A program made the translations under genes and the position numbers. From Mesorhizobium onobrychidis (GTDB lineage Bacteria; Pseudomonadota; Alphaproteobacteria; Rhizobiales; Rhizobiaceae), in NCBI RefSeq assembly GCF_024707545.1, contig NZ_CP062229.1, positions 5,623,501 through 5,687,500 of the forward strand: a DNA stretch of 64,000 bases. Reading direction: 5' to 3'. Below, in pieces: positions 9,377 through 18,066 of the stretch (within the stretch, counting starts at the first letter, position 1; each line of letters starts with the position of its first letter). The notes below the pieces were generated by a model that saw nothing but the letters and a program-made list of their open reading frames with translations, searched no databases and was not told the DNA's origin.

Positions 9377-10219
9377 TCAGGGGCCCGGGCCGCTCCACCG
9401 AACCTCGTACAGGGTCTCCATGACACCGGAGCCGTACCTGTTGAAGTCCTTCAGGTCCTCGCTCGTCAGTCGCTCGATCGCAGCAGCATTAATGTTCTCG
9501 GCCAGGAGTGACGCCCAATAGCTTTTGTCCACTAAGCGCATGGTGCGACTGGCAGACGCCGCGGCTTCCTGGCCGGGCCCATAACCCTTCGGGTTGTGAA
9601 TATAAGCGTCCTCACGCGGCCGCGGCAGCGCCAGGCGCCCGTACAGGCGATCCAGAAAGCGGAGAGGGTCGGCAACCATATCCTCGAACCTGACAAGCAG
9701 GTAGTTGTCTCTGGCAGCCTGTTCGGCAAGCATCTTGCCGGCAACCTGACTGTAGACTCGTCCCGCCATCATGGCCGGTACCCCTCGGCGGTTCCATGAA
9801 TCGCAAAGGCCGTAGCCGTTCCTCACCAGCCCGACGAAGATCGTCTCTTCGAACTGCTTCTCGATTTCAGAGTTCAGGAAGATGTCGTACTCAGTCACCT
9901 TGAAGAGGACGTGGCGCGCGAGCGCGAGATCGAGCCCCCTTTCCTTCCGCAGCTGGTAGTCAGCGGCGATCGACGCTTGGACGCTTCTTTCCAGACGCTT
10001 CTGAAATCGCTTCGCGTAGAACACTGACCTGGAGGCAAGCTTGCCCGCCCGGACTCCCAGACGCCGATAGACCATTGGAGGAAGATTCCAGCCGCCGTTG
10101 TAGTAGAACTGCCAAAACTCATCGAAGGTCATGAGGACGCCGGGCGAAGAGCCGATCATATTCGCCAGAATGTTCGACCCGCCGCGGCCGAAGGAATTTA
10201 TGACAATGGCTCGATCCAT
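9377..10219 (-). CDS. Sulfotransferase family protein
   Basis: A 280-residue PAPS-dependent sulfotransferase-like protein. The N-terminal 'RAIVINSFGRGGSNILANMI' contains the 5'-phosphosulfate-binding loop with its glycine/serine turn, and 'FDEFWQFYY' follows. 'ETIFVGLVRNGYGLCDSWNRRG' corresponds to the 3'-phosphate-binding strand with Arg and Ser, and 'LLVRFEDMVADPLRFLDRLY' is the typical motif after it. It would add sulfate to a sugar hydroxyl in the cytoplasm. A decayed copy of the first part of the same gene lies upstream (10556-10675), so the locus once carried two. Sulfated surface polysaccharides are known in rhizobia. Confidence 0.8.
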   Translation of the reverse strand: MDRAIVINSFGRGGSNILANMIGSSPGVLMTFDEFWQFYYNGGWNLPPMVYRRLGVRAGKLASRSVFYAKRFQKRLERSVQASIAADYQLRKERGLDLALARHVLFKVTEYDIFLNSEIEKQFEETIFVGLVRNGYGLCDSWNRRGVPAMMAGRVYSQVAGKMLAEQAARDNYLLVRFEDMVADPLRFLDRLYGRLALPRPREDAYIHNPKGYGPGQEAAASASRTMRLVDKSYWASLLAENINAAAIERLTSEDLKDFNRYGSGVMETLYEVRWSGPGP

Positions 10220-10880
10220 TCTGGGGTCCAGGGATTGCGGTTCGGTGCGCTATTGACCTGTCTGAGTGCATTGGGCGATAGTATTTCCTAACCCTCGCGT
10301 CGTAAAGGCTCGTGTCACTGTACCCGTAGCGCGCGTGTTTTGGTTGTCGACCATCGTCAGGAGCGCGCCCGCTTCATCGCCGCGTGCCGGACAGCACTGC
10401 AAGCGCTACTCGTACCACACGAAAACGCATGGGAAATCCGATTTCTGAAAGGAGGTACTAGGACGGGCGAAGTTCATCACATTGAACTCGCGGGAGACGA
10501 CCTGACCAAGTGGGTTCCGGCGCGCGGATAGACCTTCGGAGCAAGCTAAGCCCCTTGTAGCAGAATTGCCAGAACTTGTCTGCGGCCATCTTACGTCGAG
10601 AGAGAGGCAGCGATCATGTTGACCCGTATGTTCGAGCCCCTCGACCGAACGAATGACGATAACGGCTCGTTCTATAGTATCTCGATGCTCGCAGACCACT
10701 CCGTTTCGAATGATTCTGTTGCCCTTCGGCGCGCCGCAGGGCGTCATTGAAAAGCCAAACTAAAGCGGCGAATTGTTTTTGCGAGGAGAAGCGCAATAAT
10801 CGGTAACGGGCGTCGTGGTGCAGCCTTAGCTCGAAACCAGCGGATATTGGCGCGATGTGAGATAGGTAAGGCACACGATA
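10220..10880. other. Intergenic region holding a sulfotransferase remnant
   Basis: Apart from the relic at 10556-10675, only short frames of unknown character lie here. The promoter and ribosome binding site (AGGTAAGG, about 10 nt before the ATG) of the GH16 gene are at the right end. Confidence 0.35.
10556..10675 (-). pseudogene. Decayed N-terminus of a second sulfotransferase
   Basis: Read on the minus strand, this aligns without large gaps to the first 38 or so codons of the sulfotransferase at 9377-10219. Shared blocks are 'RAVIVI' for 'RAIVIN', a conserved TTCG-A-C run, and matching CAGAAYTGCC-RAAC at the far end. The starting ATG is ATA, the phosphosulfate loop glycines are lost, and stops and indels follow. 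It is a duplicate that has decayed to a short homologous block. The alignment was done by eye. Confidence 0.6.
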
Positions 10881-12941
10881 ATGACCAACCGCATTTCTCG
10901 CCGGGATTTGGCACGGGCCGCATGCGCCGCCCTTGTGCTGACGGCATCCGGTCGCTCAGGACGGGATGCTCGGGCCGCCGGCCCGGCGGAAGGCTCGCTG
11001 CCGAAAGCTCACTCCTGGCGTCCTGGTCTGTTCCCGGAAATGATTGTGAAATCCTGGTTTCAGGAGGATCTGGCCGAAGGCGAAATCTCCTCGTGGCAAT
11101 CCGGCGGCGTGAAGCCGGTGGCTGCGGTGCAAGCCGAGCCCTCCCTGCGCCCAACAAAGCTTCCGAATAACGGCGGCGTCCTCTTCAAGAAGGGCACGAA
11201 ACAGGCGTTGACCTGGCCAGTCGATAAGGATGCCCCCTATCTCCACCGGTGGTGGCTCGTGATCGCCCGGTGCCATTCGGTGAACAACACCGGTGCGGAT
11301 AACGTTTCCGTTCTTTGCGTCAATGGCGCGGAGGGTGGCCCGGTGCATCGCCAGCCCCAGGTCTGTTTCAAGCCCTCGGCCGGCACATTCGTTTCGCGGC
11401 TCCATGACGGCAAGCTCAAGAGCGAGGAAGGGCAGTACTCGACCGATTTTGACGACTGGAATGTCATGGTCGGGTACCGCCGCGGATTCGTGATGCAGGC
11501 TGTGGTGAATGGGGTCAAGACGGCCGGCCAGGCGATTCATGCATTGAAACCCAACCTGATGAAATCGCAGAGCTTCATGGGCGATGTGAACAATCCGATG
11601 AGGGCCGATGTCGCGATCGATTGCGTCATCATCGGGCAAAGCGAACTCAATGATGCGCAGATCGACAAGCTCGTGGGTTGGGCCATGTGGCGCGCCGGCA
11701 GGCAAGCCGACCTGCCCGACGATCATCCCTATAGAAAGAGCCCGCCTTCGGCGGTGGATGCCAGCGACAATCCCGCGCGCTATGCCTTCGATTCGCAGGC
11801 TTGGGCAAGTTGGGCGGCGGTTGATACAAGGACGAACCAAGCCCATCGCGGTCAGGCGGCGCCCGATATCAGCGGCTATACGACGGTGTTCTTCGACGAT
11901 TTCGAGACCAACACCATTGTCGATGATCTGACAGGCGCACAGAGCAGCGGCTGGTTCGCGCCGACGCACCTCACCAATATCGGCGGGGATGCGAAGGCAC
12001 AGCGGATTTCCGGGACGCCGTCTTCATACATTCACGATGCCGAGAGCCACACGCTGTCGCTCCGTCTCGTCCACAACAAGGTTTGGAGGACCGGAGCGTT
12101 TTCTTCGGTCAACAACAACGGCCAAGGTCGGCGGTGGGGAAAAGGAATATTCGAGATCCGCGCCAAGTTCCCCAAGCTTTCCGCGCCGCGCCCGGGCTTC
12201 TTTCCTGCCTTCTGGGCCTATGGCAAGGAGCACCTGTTTTGGCGGACGCGGAATCGTCTGGAAACTGACTTTTGGGAATATGGGGCGGAGGACGGAACGT
12301 GGATCAATATCAGCCAGCATGTGCATAAGCCGGCGCTTGCCTATCTCGATCCCCAAATCGCCGCCGCTGACGTGCGCAGGAAGATCGCCGGCTACCCGAT
12401 CGACCAATCAAACGGCTTCCCCAACGCGATAGACATATATGACGGCGAGTTTCATACGTGGTACGCCCAGATCGAAGATAATTACACATACTTCGTGATT
12501 GATGGCTATGAAGTGGCACGTTGCCCGACGACTCCGGAGCTTGCCGCGCAAAAATACATCATGGTCGATTTGGGCTTTCGATCCGGCAGGGGCGGAGTCT
12601 TGCCGGATCCATCCGAAACTTACGACATGGCCATAGACTATATTCGGGTCCGCCAGAAGGAGTCGGACCTTGCGGAGGTGCCTGCAGGCTTCGCGCGATT
12701 GCCAGAGCTTTCCGGCTCTGCCTCAATCGGAAGCACGCTGAGCGTACAGCCGAATGTGCCAGCGTCGCATCTGGAGTACCTTTGGTATCGTGACGGAGTT
12801 CCCATCATCGGCGAAACTGCTGCAACATACAAGCTCAATGCAAGGGATGCTGGGCACAGGATCCGGTGCCAAGTGCGTGCGCTCTCTTTGCTTGATCAGC
12901 CGGAAGCCTGGACAGCCGAAGCGGACGTCGTAGAGAGGTAA
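10881..12941 (+). CDS. Tat-exported GH16-family glycan hydrolase with accessory domains
   Basis: A 686-residue secreted enzyme. Residues 6-14 (SRRDLARAA) form a twin-arginine signal followed by a short hydrophobic stretch and an AxA site near residue 33. Residues about 85-280 form a concanavalin-like domain. Residues about 333-590 are a GH16 catalytic domain whose motif 'ETDFWE' supplies the nucleophile, helper Asp and acid/base at E461, D463 and E466. Residues about 605-684 are an Ig-like or carbohydrate-associated module with 'YLWYRDGVPIIGE' and 'HRIRCQVRA'. GH16 enzymes of rhizobial EPS clusters (ExoK type) cut the polymer and control its length, and that is the likely role here. A duplicate of the last module lies at 13846-14113. 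Confidence 0.85.
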   Translation: MTNRISRRDLARAACAALVLTASGRSGRDARAAGPAEGSLPKAHSWRPGLFPEMIVKSWFQEDLAEGEISSWQSGGVKPVAAVQAEPSLRPTKLPNNGGVLFKKGTKQALTWPVDKDAPYLHRWWLVIARCHSVNNTGADNVSVLCVNGAEGGPVHRQPQVCFKPSAGTFVSRLHDGKLKSEEGQYSTDFDDWNVMVGYRRGFVMQAVVNGVKTAGQAIHALKPNLMKSQSFMGDVNNPMRADVAIDCVIIGQSELNDAQIDKLVGWAMWRAGRQADLPDDHPYRKSPPSAVDASDNPARYAFDSQAWASWAAVDTRTNQAHRGQAAPDISGYTTVFFDDFETNTIVDDLTGAQSSGWFAPTHLTNIGGDAKAQRISGTPSSYIHDAESHTLSLRLVHNKVWRTGAFSSVNNNGQGRRWGKGIFEIRAKFPKLSAPRPGFFPAFWAYGKEHLFWRTRNRLETDFWEYGAEDGTWINISQHVHKPALAYLDPQIAAADVRRKIAGYPIDQSNGFPNAIDIYDGEFHTWYAQIEDNYTYFVIDGYEVARCPTTPELAAQKYIMVDLGFRSGRGGVLPDPSETYDMAIDYIRVRQKESDLAEVPAGFARLPELSGSASIGSTLSVQPNVPASHLEYLWYRDGVPIIGETAATYKLNARDAGHRIRCQVRALSLLDQPEAWTAEADVVER

Positions 12942-13046
12942 TCGTGCAAATGAGCTTTCGCGGCTTGAATATGGCATCATCTGCCGGAGCAAAAAGGACA
13001 GGCGGCAGGGTCTCCTCTTAGTTCCTTTTCGCCCCGGGAGAAACAT

Positions 13047-13748
13047 ATGAGTCCGTCCGCCTATGATCGCTTGACGGTGAATAGCCCCAACCCGGCCGCA
13101 CGGTTTGCGCAGAGAAGCCGGCATGAAAGGGGTATCCGACTTGTGAAGCAACATCTCTCTCCAAGCAGCGCTATCCTCGACTACGGATCCAACAATGGCG
13201 ACTTTCTTAACACGCTGGCCGGCGGGGGCTGGACAGGACCGCTTTACGGCTATGATCCCTATGTGACGCCAAAAGCCCCATCGTTCACGCCGGTAGGGAG
13301 CCTGGGAGAGATACCTGGTGAGGTACTAGACGCGGTGCTGGCCTTTGAAACCCTCGAGCATGTCGACGACCACGTATTAGAGGAGTTCATCTCGTTCTGT
13401 GAGCGCTCTCTTCGGGCTGGTGGAGTTCTGATCATCTCCGTGCCCATCATGATTGGGCCTATTCTCTTGCTCAAGTACCCCAACGCCGTTTTCATAAACA
13501 AATCGCGATGGCGATACAGCGCCTGGGAGCTATTCCGTGCGGCAATTCTCTGGCAACAGGTCCCACGGAGCAAGTCCGGCGCCTATCTCGATCACAAGGG
13601 GTTTGACTACAGGGTGCTTCGACAGAGACTCGCCTGCCGCTTCGCCCCGATCTCGATCGGATATTCTCCATTTCCGGGCTTGGGCCCGGCCCTAAACTCT
13701 CAGGCTTTTATGTGCTTCCGGGCGATGAGCACGAGCGATCGTATCTGA
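13047..13748 (+). CDS. Class I SAM-dependent methyltransferase
   Basis: A 233-residue methyltransferase preceded by a good ribosome binding site (GGGAGAAAC, 4 nt before the ATG). Motif I is 'AILDYGSNNGDFLNTLA'. Acidic post-I is 'LYGYDPY'. Motif II is 'LDAVLAFETLEHVDD', and motif III is 'RAGGVLIISVPI'. The C-terminal part carries 'KGFDYRVLRQRL', common in sugar or lipid methyltransferases of polysaccharide loci. It probably adds an O-methyl group or acts on a glycan precursor. It lies between the GH16 gene and a duplicate fragment of it. Substrate unknown. Confidence 0.8.
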   Translation: MSPSAYDRLTVNSPNPAARFAQRSRHERGIRLVKQHLSPSSAILDYGSNNGDFLNTLAGGGWTGPLYGYDPYVTPKAPSFTPVGSLGEIPGEVLDAVLAFETLEHVDDHVLEEFISFCERSLRAGGVLIISVPIMIGPILLLKYPNAVFINKSRWRYSAWELFRAAILWQQVPRSKSGAYLDHKGFDYRVLRQRLACRFAPISIGYSPFPGLGPALNSQAFMCFRAMSTSDRI

Positions 13749-13845
13749 GGTGAGATTGGAACCACCGCCACGGATATGTCCCTTGCTTTTCTCGAAGGGT
13801 TCTGCGGACTGAATGGAGTGCACTGAGTCCTGCGCGGACCCATCC

Positions 13846-14113
13846 CCCTTGATGTCCCGCCGAAATTCAGCGCATTGCCGGTCTTCTCGGGCGAGGCTTC
13901 ACCAGTCCAAGAGCTGACTGTCGTATCGAACGTGATTGCGTCGCAATAGAGTGTCTCTGGTATCGCGACGGCGTTCCGATCGTGGACGAAACCGGCACAA
14001 GCTATGAGCTCAGTTCGCGGGATACCGGGCATAAGATTCGCTGCCATGTTCGCGCGGTCTCTGTGCTCAACCAGCCAGAAGCCTGGACACCGGAGAGCGA
14101 GACCGTCGGCTAG
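13846..14113 (+). pseudogene. Second copy of the GH16 C-terminal Ig-like module
   Basis: The plus strand encodes a degenerate copy of the last ~85 residues of the protein at 10881-12941. 'CLWYRDGVPIVDETGTSYEL' matches 'YLWYRDGVPIIGETAATYKL', and 'KIRCHVRAVSVLNQPEAWT' matches 'RIRCQVRALSLLDQPEAWT'. A frameshift lies at about 13950, and the copy ends at its own stop (TAG 14111-14113). No catalytic domain remains. It is the end of a former tandem paralogue whose middle was replaced or deleted, with the methyltransferase gene now between the two copies. Confidence 0.75.
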
Positions 14114-14390
14114 CCCGCATCGACCGCACGCCGTCGGGATGCGTCACCACTCTCGTCGGACTGCTGATGAGTTCTGCCACCAGTAGGCCTCCCCGCAGCC
14201 GAGGAGGGTGAGCTTTCCCAACAGGCGGAAACCTCTTCGATATGCGATTGCCACAGCGGGCAGAACGATGGGGTTGTCGGCTGGAGCAGGGTGAAGTGTT
14301 TCTCCGCGGGCTGGCATTGATACATCCAACAAGTTCTGTTTCCGGGAAAGAGAACATGCTAAAAGAATATTGCGCCGCGAGCAGGCTGTG
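14114..14390. other. Upstream region of the polymerase gene
   Basis: No coding frame is recognised. The region presumably carries the promoter for 14391-17789; I cannot name a motif in it. Confidence 0.3.
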
Positions 14391-15671
14391 ATGCGTTATC
14401 TCCTCACATTCGCGATATTGAGTCTCTTCCTGCCAATCAGGCTCGAGACGGGTTTTGTGTTGCTGCGTCCGTTCGAGCTGATCGCCTTGCTGGCGCTCAT
14501 ATTTGGCCTGGCGACGGGGCGTTGGCGAAATTTGGCTTTTTCAGTCGGTTTTCTGCTGCTCCTGCCCTTCTTCGGTTGGCACTTGGTCTCGGCCTTCAGC
14601 GTGGACGCGAAGAACGGCCTGCGCGAGCTGTTGCAGATGTCCACTGTGGGCGCCTTTGCGTTCGCCATCGCACAGGAGGCTAGATGGCTCGAGACGCAGA
14701 AGGCCGTCAACATCTTGCTTTTCGGCATGGTGCTGATTCTCGCCTATACGATCTCCTGGCATGTGGCTCATGGCTACTCGGTCGGCTGGAAGCACTTGGC
14801 CGACCCAAGGCTCGTATTCACCTTCCTTCCAATTGCGCTCGCGGGGCTCCTCCTCTTCGCCAAACGGGCCAAGCGGCGCGGCCTTTGGTTTGCATGGGCA
14901 GGGATACTTCCCCTGCTCCTGCTATCCGGGGAACGCAAGGCGTTTTTGATCTGTCTCTTTCTGACCGCTGCGCTTCTGATGCGCGGACGGCTCGCTGCAA
15001 TGGTACCGGCGATCGCCGCCGGCTTCGTGGGTCTTTTCATGTTATCGACCACGATGGGTAACGCCTATGTCGAGAAGCAAATGCAGACCATTCTCGATCC
15101 GCTGAGCATGGGGCAATACGAATATCTGGTCGCGACGGGGAAATATGCCCCTGGTGACACCCCGAGCAATGTCCAGCGCGCGTTTGCTTTCACTCTGTCC
15201 AGACAACTCATCTCCGAACATCCACTGATGGGCGTGGGTACGAACCAATTCAAGAATATTATCGATACGGATTTCAGCGGACTTCCTGGCGAGTTGCGGC
15301 TGGGGATACATGGCGAGTTTCAACGCATCCTCACCGAGAACGGCATCATTGGGCTCAGCCTCTATATTCTCATATGGATTGCTGCATGGTTTCGCTTAAG
15401 CCGTACTCTAAGCTGGGCCCTTTCTCACGGATTGATCGGAGCGGCCCAGGCACGGCTTCTGCCCCTCGTGCTTCTTGTTCCCTGCGCCCTTTACGTTGGA
15501 ACAGAAGCCTCCGGCACACGAGCGTTCGTCACATTGATCCTTGTCTCGCTCCTGCCGGAATTGACGCGGCACGGGCTTTGGCTATCATTGCACAGGGCGC
15601 GGAGGAGCCACCCCGGGAGCATGAGACATCCCCGATTCCTCGGGAGCCCCTTGCCAGGAAACACGAGATGA
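14391..15671 (+). CDS. O-antigen ligase/Wzy-like polymerase
   Basis: An integral membrane protein of 426 residues with about ten to twelve hydrophobic segments. It starts 'MRYLLTFAILSLFLPIRLET', with the typical 'LLRPFELIALLALI'. A long periplasmic loop carries 'LISEHPLMGVGTNQFKNI' and later 'GIHGEFQRILTENGIIGLSL', the H-x-x-x-x-x-x-E-x-G-I-x-G pattern of the Wzy_C/O-antigen ligase family. It should polymerise lipid-linked repeat units in the periplasm. A TTG at 14370 would extend it by seven residues, but ATG 14391 fits better. Its stop overlaps the start of the next gene by ATGA. Confidence 0.85.
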   Translation: MRYLLTFAILSLFLPIRLETGFVLLRPFELIALLALIFGLATGRWRNLAFSVGFLLLLPFFGWHLVSAFSVDAKNGLRELLQMSTVGAFAFAIAQEARWLETQKAVNILLFGMVLILAYTISWHVAHGYSVGWKHLADPRLVFTFLPIALAGLLLFAKRAKRRGLWFAWAGILPLLLLSGERKAFLICLFLTAALLMRGRLAAMVPAIAAGFVGLFMLSTTMGNAYVEKQMQTILDPLSMGQYEYLVATGKYAPGDTPSNVQRAFAFTLSRQLISEHPLMGVGTNQFKNIIDTDFSGLPGELRLGIHGEFQRILTENGIIGLSLYILIWIAAWFRLSRTLSWALSHGLIGAAQARLLPLVLLVPCALYVGTEASGTRAFVTLILVSLLPELTRHGLWLSLHRARRSHPGSMRHPRFLGSPLPGNTR

Positions 15672-16651
15672 GTGTTTCAGTTATCATGACATGCCACAAT
15701 GAAGAACGCTTCATCGTGCAGGCAGTGGAAAGCGTGATTAATCAGACCGCGTCGAGCCACATCAAAGAGATCATCATTGTCAATGATGGCTCGATGGACG
15801 GCTCGTCGGAAGTGATTGCATCGCTGGGTCGCAGGGAGCCGCGCATACATGTCCTGACGACGGCGGGTATCGGGCTTTCATCGGCGAGGAATCTTGCCAT
15901 CAGACATGCTGCCGGCGATCTTATTGCAATTCTCGACGGCGATGACTTCTGGGCCGAGGACAAGCTTGAGCGTCAATTAGCCGTCTTGGGCAATGGCTGC
16001 AAGGCAGGTCTTGTCTATGGTGATCTTGTCGATTTTTCCGCGCCGGATCTGTCCGATGCTCTACACGTCGCCGTGCGCCGCTATCGCGCCGACCAGTGCG
16101 ATACGTTGCCGACATATTTTCTGCTTGATGGGCCGATTGTTCCTTCCAGTATGGTTATGCGGCGGGAGATGGTCGAAGATATCGGGTTATTCAACGAGGC
16201 ATTCAGGGCTGGAGAGGATACAGAGTTTTGTCTACGCGCAGCCGAGCGTTGGACATTTCAACATGTGGCCGAAGCACTCGTCTATAAACGGCGCCATGGC
16301 TCGAACATAACCCGCAGACTCGACGCGCTTCTGCCGGTAGCCGAACGCCTCACGCGAGAATGGGTCATGCGACGGCCGGAACTTACGCACCTCGCGCGTC
16401 GGCGCAACGCGCGTTTGTACGCCAAGGCGGGCAATGATTGCGTGGCTCAAGGCGAAAAGAAACGCGGAGCGCGCTTGCTCATTCGCGCGATGTGGCACGA
16501 TCCATTGTCCTGGCGCGTCTACGTTTACATCCTTCTTTGCGTCCTGCCGAGGGGCGTGGAGCCCCAGGTGCGCCGCGCAGCCAAGCTGTTGTTCTACCGC
16601 GCCCTTCGCAAAGGGAGCGGCATTGACGAATATCGGGGCGCTCAGCGCTAG
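15668..16651 (+). CDS. GT2-family glycosyltransferase
   Basis: A 327-residue inverting GT-A glycosyltransferase. It starts 'MSVSVIMTCHNEERFIVQAV', then 'IIIVNDGSMDGSSEVIA', 'LSSARNLAIRHAAGDLIAIL', and the metal-binding DxD as 'LDGDDFWAEDKLE'. The C-terminal 'AFRAGEDTEFCLRAAER' has the acceptor-side ED motif. The start is fixed by the ATGA overlap with the polymerase stop (15668-15671), so the two proteins are translationally coupled. Donor and linkage cannot be read. Confidence 0.9.
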   Translation: MSVSVIMTCHNEERFIVQAVESVINQTASSHIKEIIIVNDGSMDGSSEVIASLGRREPRIHVLTTAGIGLSSARNLAIRHAAGDLIAILDGDDFWAEDKLERQLAVLGNGCKAGLVYGDLVDFSAPDLSDALHVAVRRYRADQCDTLPTYFLLDGPIVPSSMVMRREMVEDIGLFNEAFRAGEDTEFCLRAAERWTFQHVAEALVYKRRHGSNITRRLDALLPVAERLTREWVMRRPELTHLARRRNARLYAKAGNDCVAQGEKKRGARLLIRAMWHDPLSWRVYVYILLCVLPRGVEPQVRRAAKLLFYRALRKGSGIDEYRGAQR

Positions 16652-16685
16652 AGGCACAAGGCAATCGGGAACGCTTCCGTATCAC

Positions 16686-17789
16686 ATGCGAATTCTTTAC
16701 TTCATCAACGGCTTCGATCCCGGTGGTGCCGAGCACGGGCTGCTGACCTTGCTGCAAGCAGGATTTTTCAGCGGGCATGAGCTGAAGATTCTAGCCTGTT
16801 GCCGTGGTCGCGGGGCTCTTGCCGATGAAATCGCCGCAAAGATCGGAGAGCACAATCTTATCCTGACGTCGCAGAGCGAAGAGCCTTCCTTGCGCACCTT
16901 CGTGAGCACGTTCTTTGTAATGTTGCGCCTCATCCGGGAGTGGCGGCCGGATATGGTTGTGTTGTCGCTCAAGCAGGCCAATCTCCTGGGACGGCTAGTT
17001 GCGATGTTCGCTCCTCGGCTTCGCTGCGTTTCATTCGAGCACATCGCCCGTTACCGCTCCCGGCGTGCCGAAGGCGTTTATGGCCCTGTGCTCAAGGCGC
17101 TGTCCTGGCGTGTCGACGAAATCTGGGCTGATTGCGAAAATACGCTCCGGGAGACACAAGCATACTTCCTGCCCCGCAGGCGCCGGTCGCATGTGGTGCC
17201 TCTGTTTCGTGCCGATGGGGCTTCCTCCCACAAGCGCGACTACGCGCTTCACACACCCTTGCGCCTTGCTGCAGCCGGACGCCTTATGGCGCGAAAGAAC
17301 TTTGACCGCCTGATCGAGGCCATCCGAATGCTCCAAGACCGCGGCGTTTCTGCAAGCCTCGATCTTTACGGCGATGGGCCGGAACGGCAGGCGCTTTCGC
17401 GCAAGGCGGATGAGCTCGGCATTCGAGATCGCGTGCATTTCTATGGATATGTCGCACGCTGGTTCGAGCTGGCCTGTGATCGTGACATGTTCATCAATCT
17501 GTCCGATACGGAAGGGTTCTGCATCGTCGTCGCCGAGGCGATGCTTGCCGGTCTTCCGATTATCGCGACCGACGTCGGCGGTATTCGGGATTACGGCAAG
17601 CATGGAGAGAATATGCTGAAGCTTACTGTGCCCTCAGCGGAGATGGCGGTGACCCAAGTGTTAGTGCTCGCGGGCGATGAAACGCTTCGCAAAGAGATCG
17701 GAATACAGGCACGACACGATATGCTGGAGGCCTATTCGCAGGATGCTTTGCGTGTCCGCGCTACGGCGGTGTTGGGTGGCGGAATGTAA
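16686..17789 (+). CDS. GT4-family glycosyltransferase
   Basis: A GT-B glycosyltransferase of about 367 residues starting 'MRILYFINGFDPGGAEHG'. It shows 'AAGRLMARKNFDRLIEAI', 'LYGDGPERQALSRKADEL' and an intact E-x7-E in 'SDTEGFCIVVAEAMLAGLP'. A longer in-frame extension starts inside the upstream gene and is not family-like. It lies 34 bp after the GT2 gene on the same strand and probably shares its transcript. It is followed by an IS21 remnant that closes this arm of the locus. Confidence 0.9.
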   Translation: MRILYFINGFDPGGAEHGLLTLLQAGFFSGHELKILACCRGRGALADEIAAKIGEHNLILTSQSEEPSLRTFVSTFFVMLRLIREWRPDMVVLSLKQANLLGRLVAMFAPRLRCVSFEHIARYRSRRAEGVYGPVLKALSWRVDEIWADCENTLRETQAYFLPRRRRSHVVPLFRADGASSHKRDYALHTPLRLAAAGRLMARKNFDRLIEAIRMLQDRGVSASLDLYGDGPERQALSRKADELGIRDRVHFYGYVARWFELACDRDMFINLSDTEGFCIVVAEAMLAGLPIIATDVGGIRDYGKHGENMLKLTVPSAEMAVTQVLVLAGDETLRKEIGIQARHDMLEAYSQDALRVRATAVLGGGM

Positions 17790-17844
17790 GGACCGGCAAA
17801 GCACTGGCGACCAGGATAGCCGGGCCGATCGTGAATTCTGACTG

Positions 17845-18010
17845 CTCGGCATCCCACCTGTCCGACATGGTTCTCGACCTGGCCCTTTTCCCAGTCCGAT
17901 GCCAGCGCGCAGCCCACCGGCTGGAGGAAGCGACGATGTGATGTATCGCCGGTCCTTGCCGACGAACACCATCTCCTGCGTCTCGCGCGGATAAGCCCGG
18001 ACGGAGTTTG
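17845..18010 (-). mobile_element. IS21-family transposase (IstA) remnant
   Basis: Two minus-strand frames together give an IstA-like segment: 'MVFVGKDRRY', then 'HRRFLQPVGCALASDWEKGQ' continuing 'VENHVGQVG'. The last, D/GWEKGQVEN-x-VG, is a strong IS21 signature. The rest of istA and all of istB are missing, and a frameshift separates the two parts. It lies at the convergent junction of the glycosyltransferase gene and the chain-length regulator. Confidence 0.7.
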
Positions 18011-18066
18011 TTCGTCAAAGCCTCCTTGCGCTATCTGCTCAAGACAAAACAATGCCTGCTCCACAA

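Noticed and set aside
1541..14335. TACATCCAACAAGTT occurs at 1541-1555 and 14321-14335, each before a polysaccharide gene.
   Set aside because: A 15-bp repeat is expected a few times by chance in 64 kb, the distances to the genes differ, and no symmetry is present.
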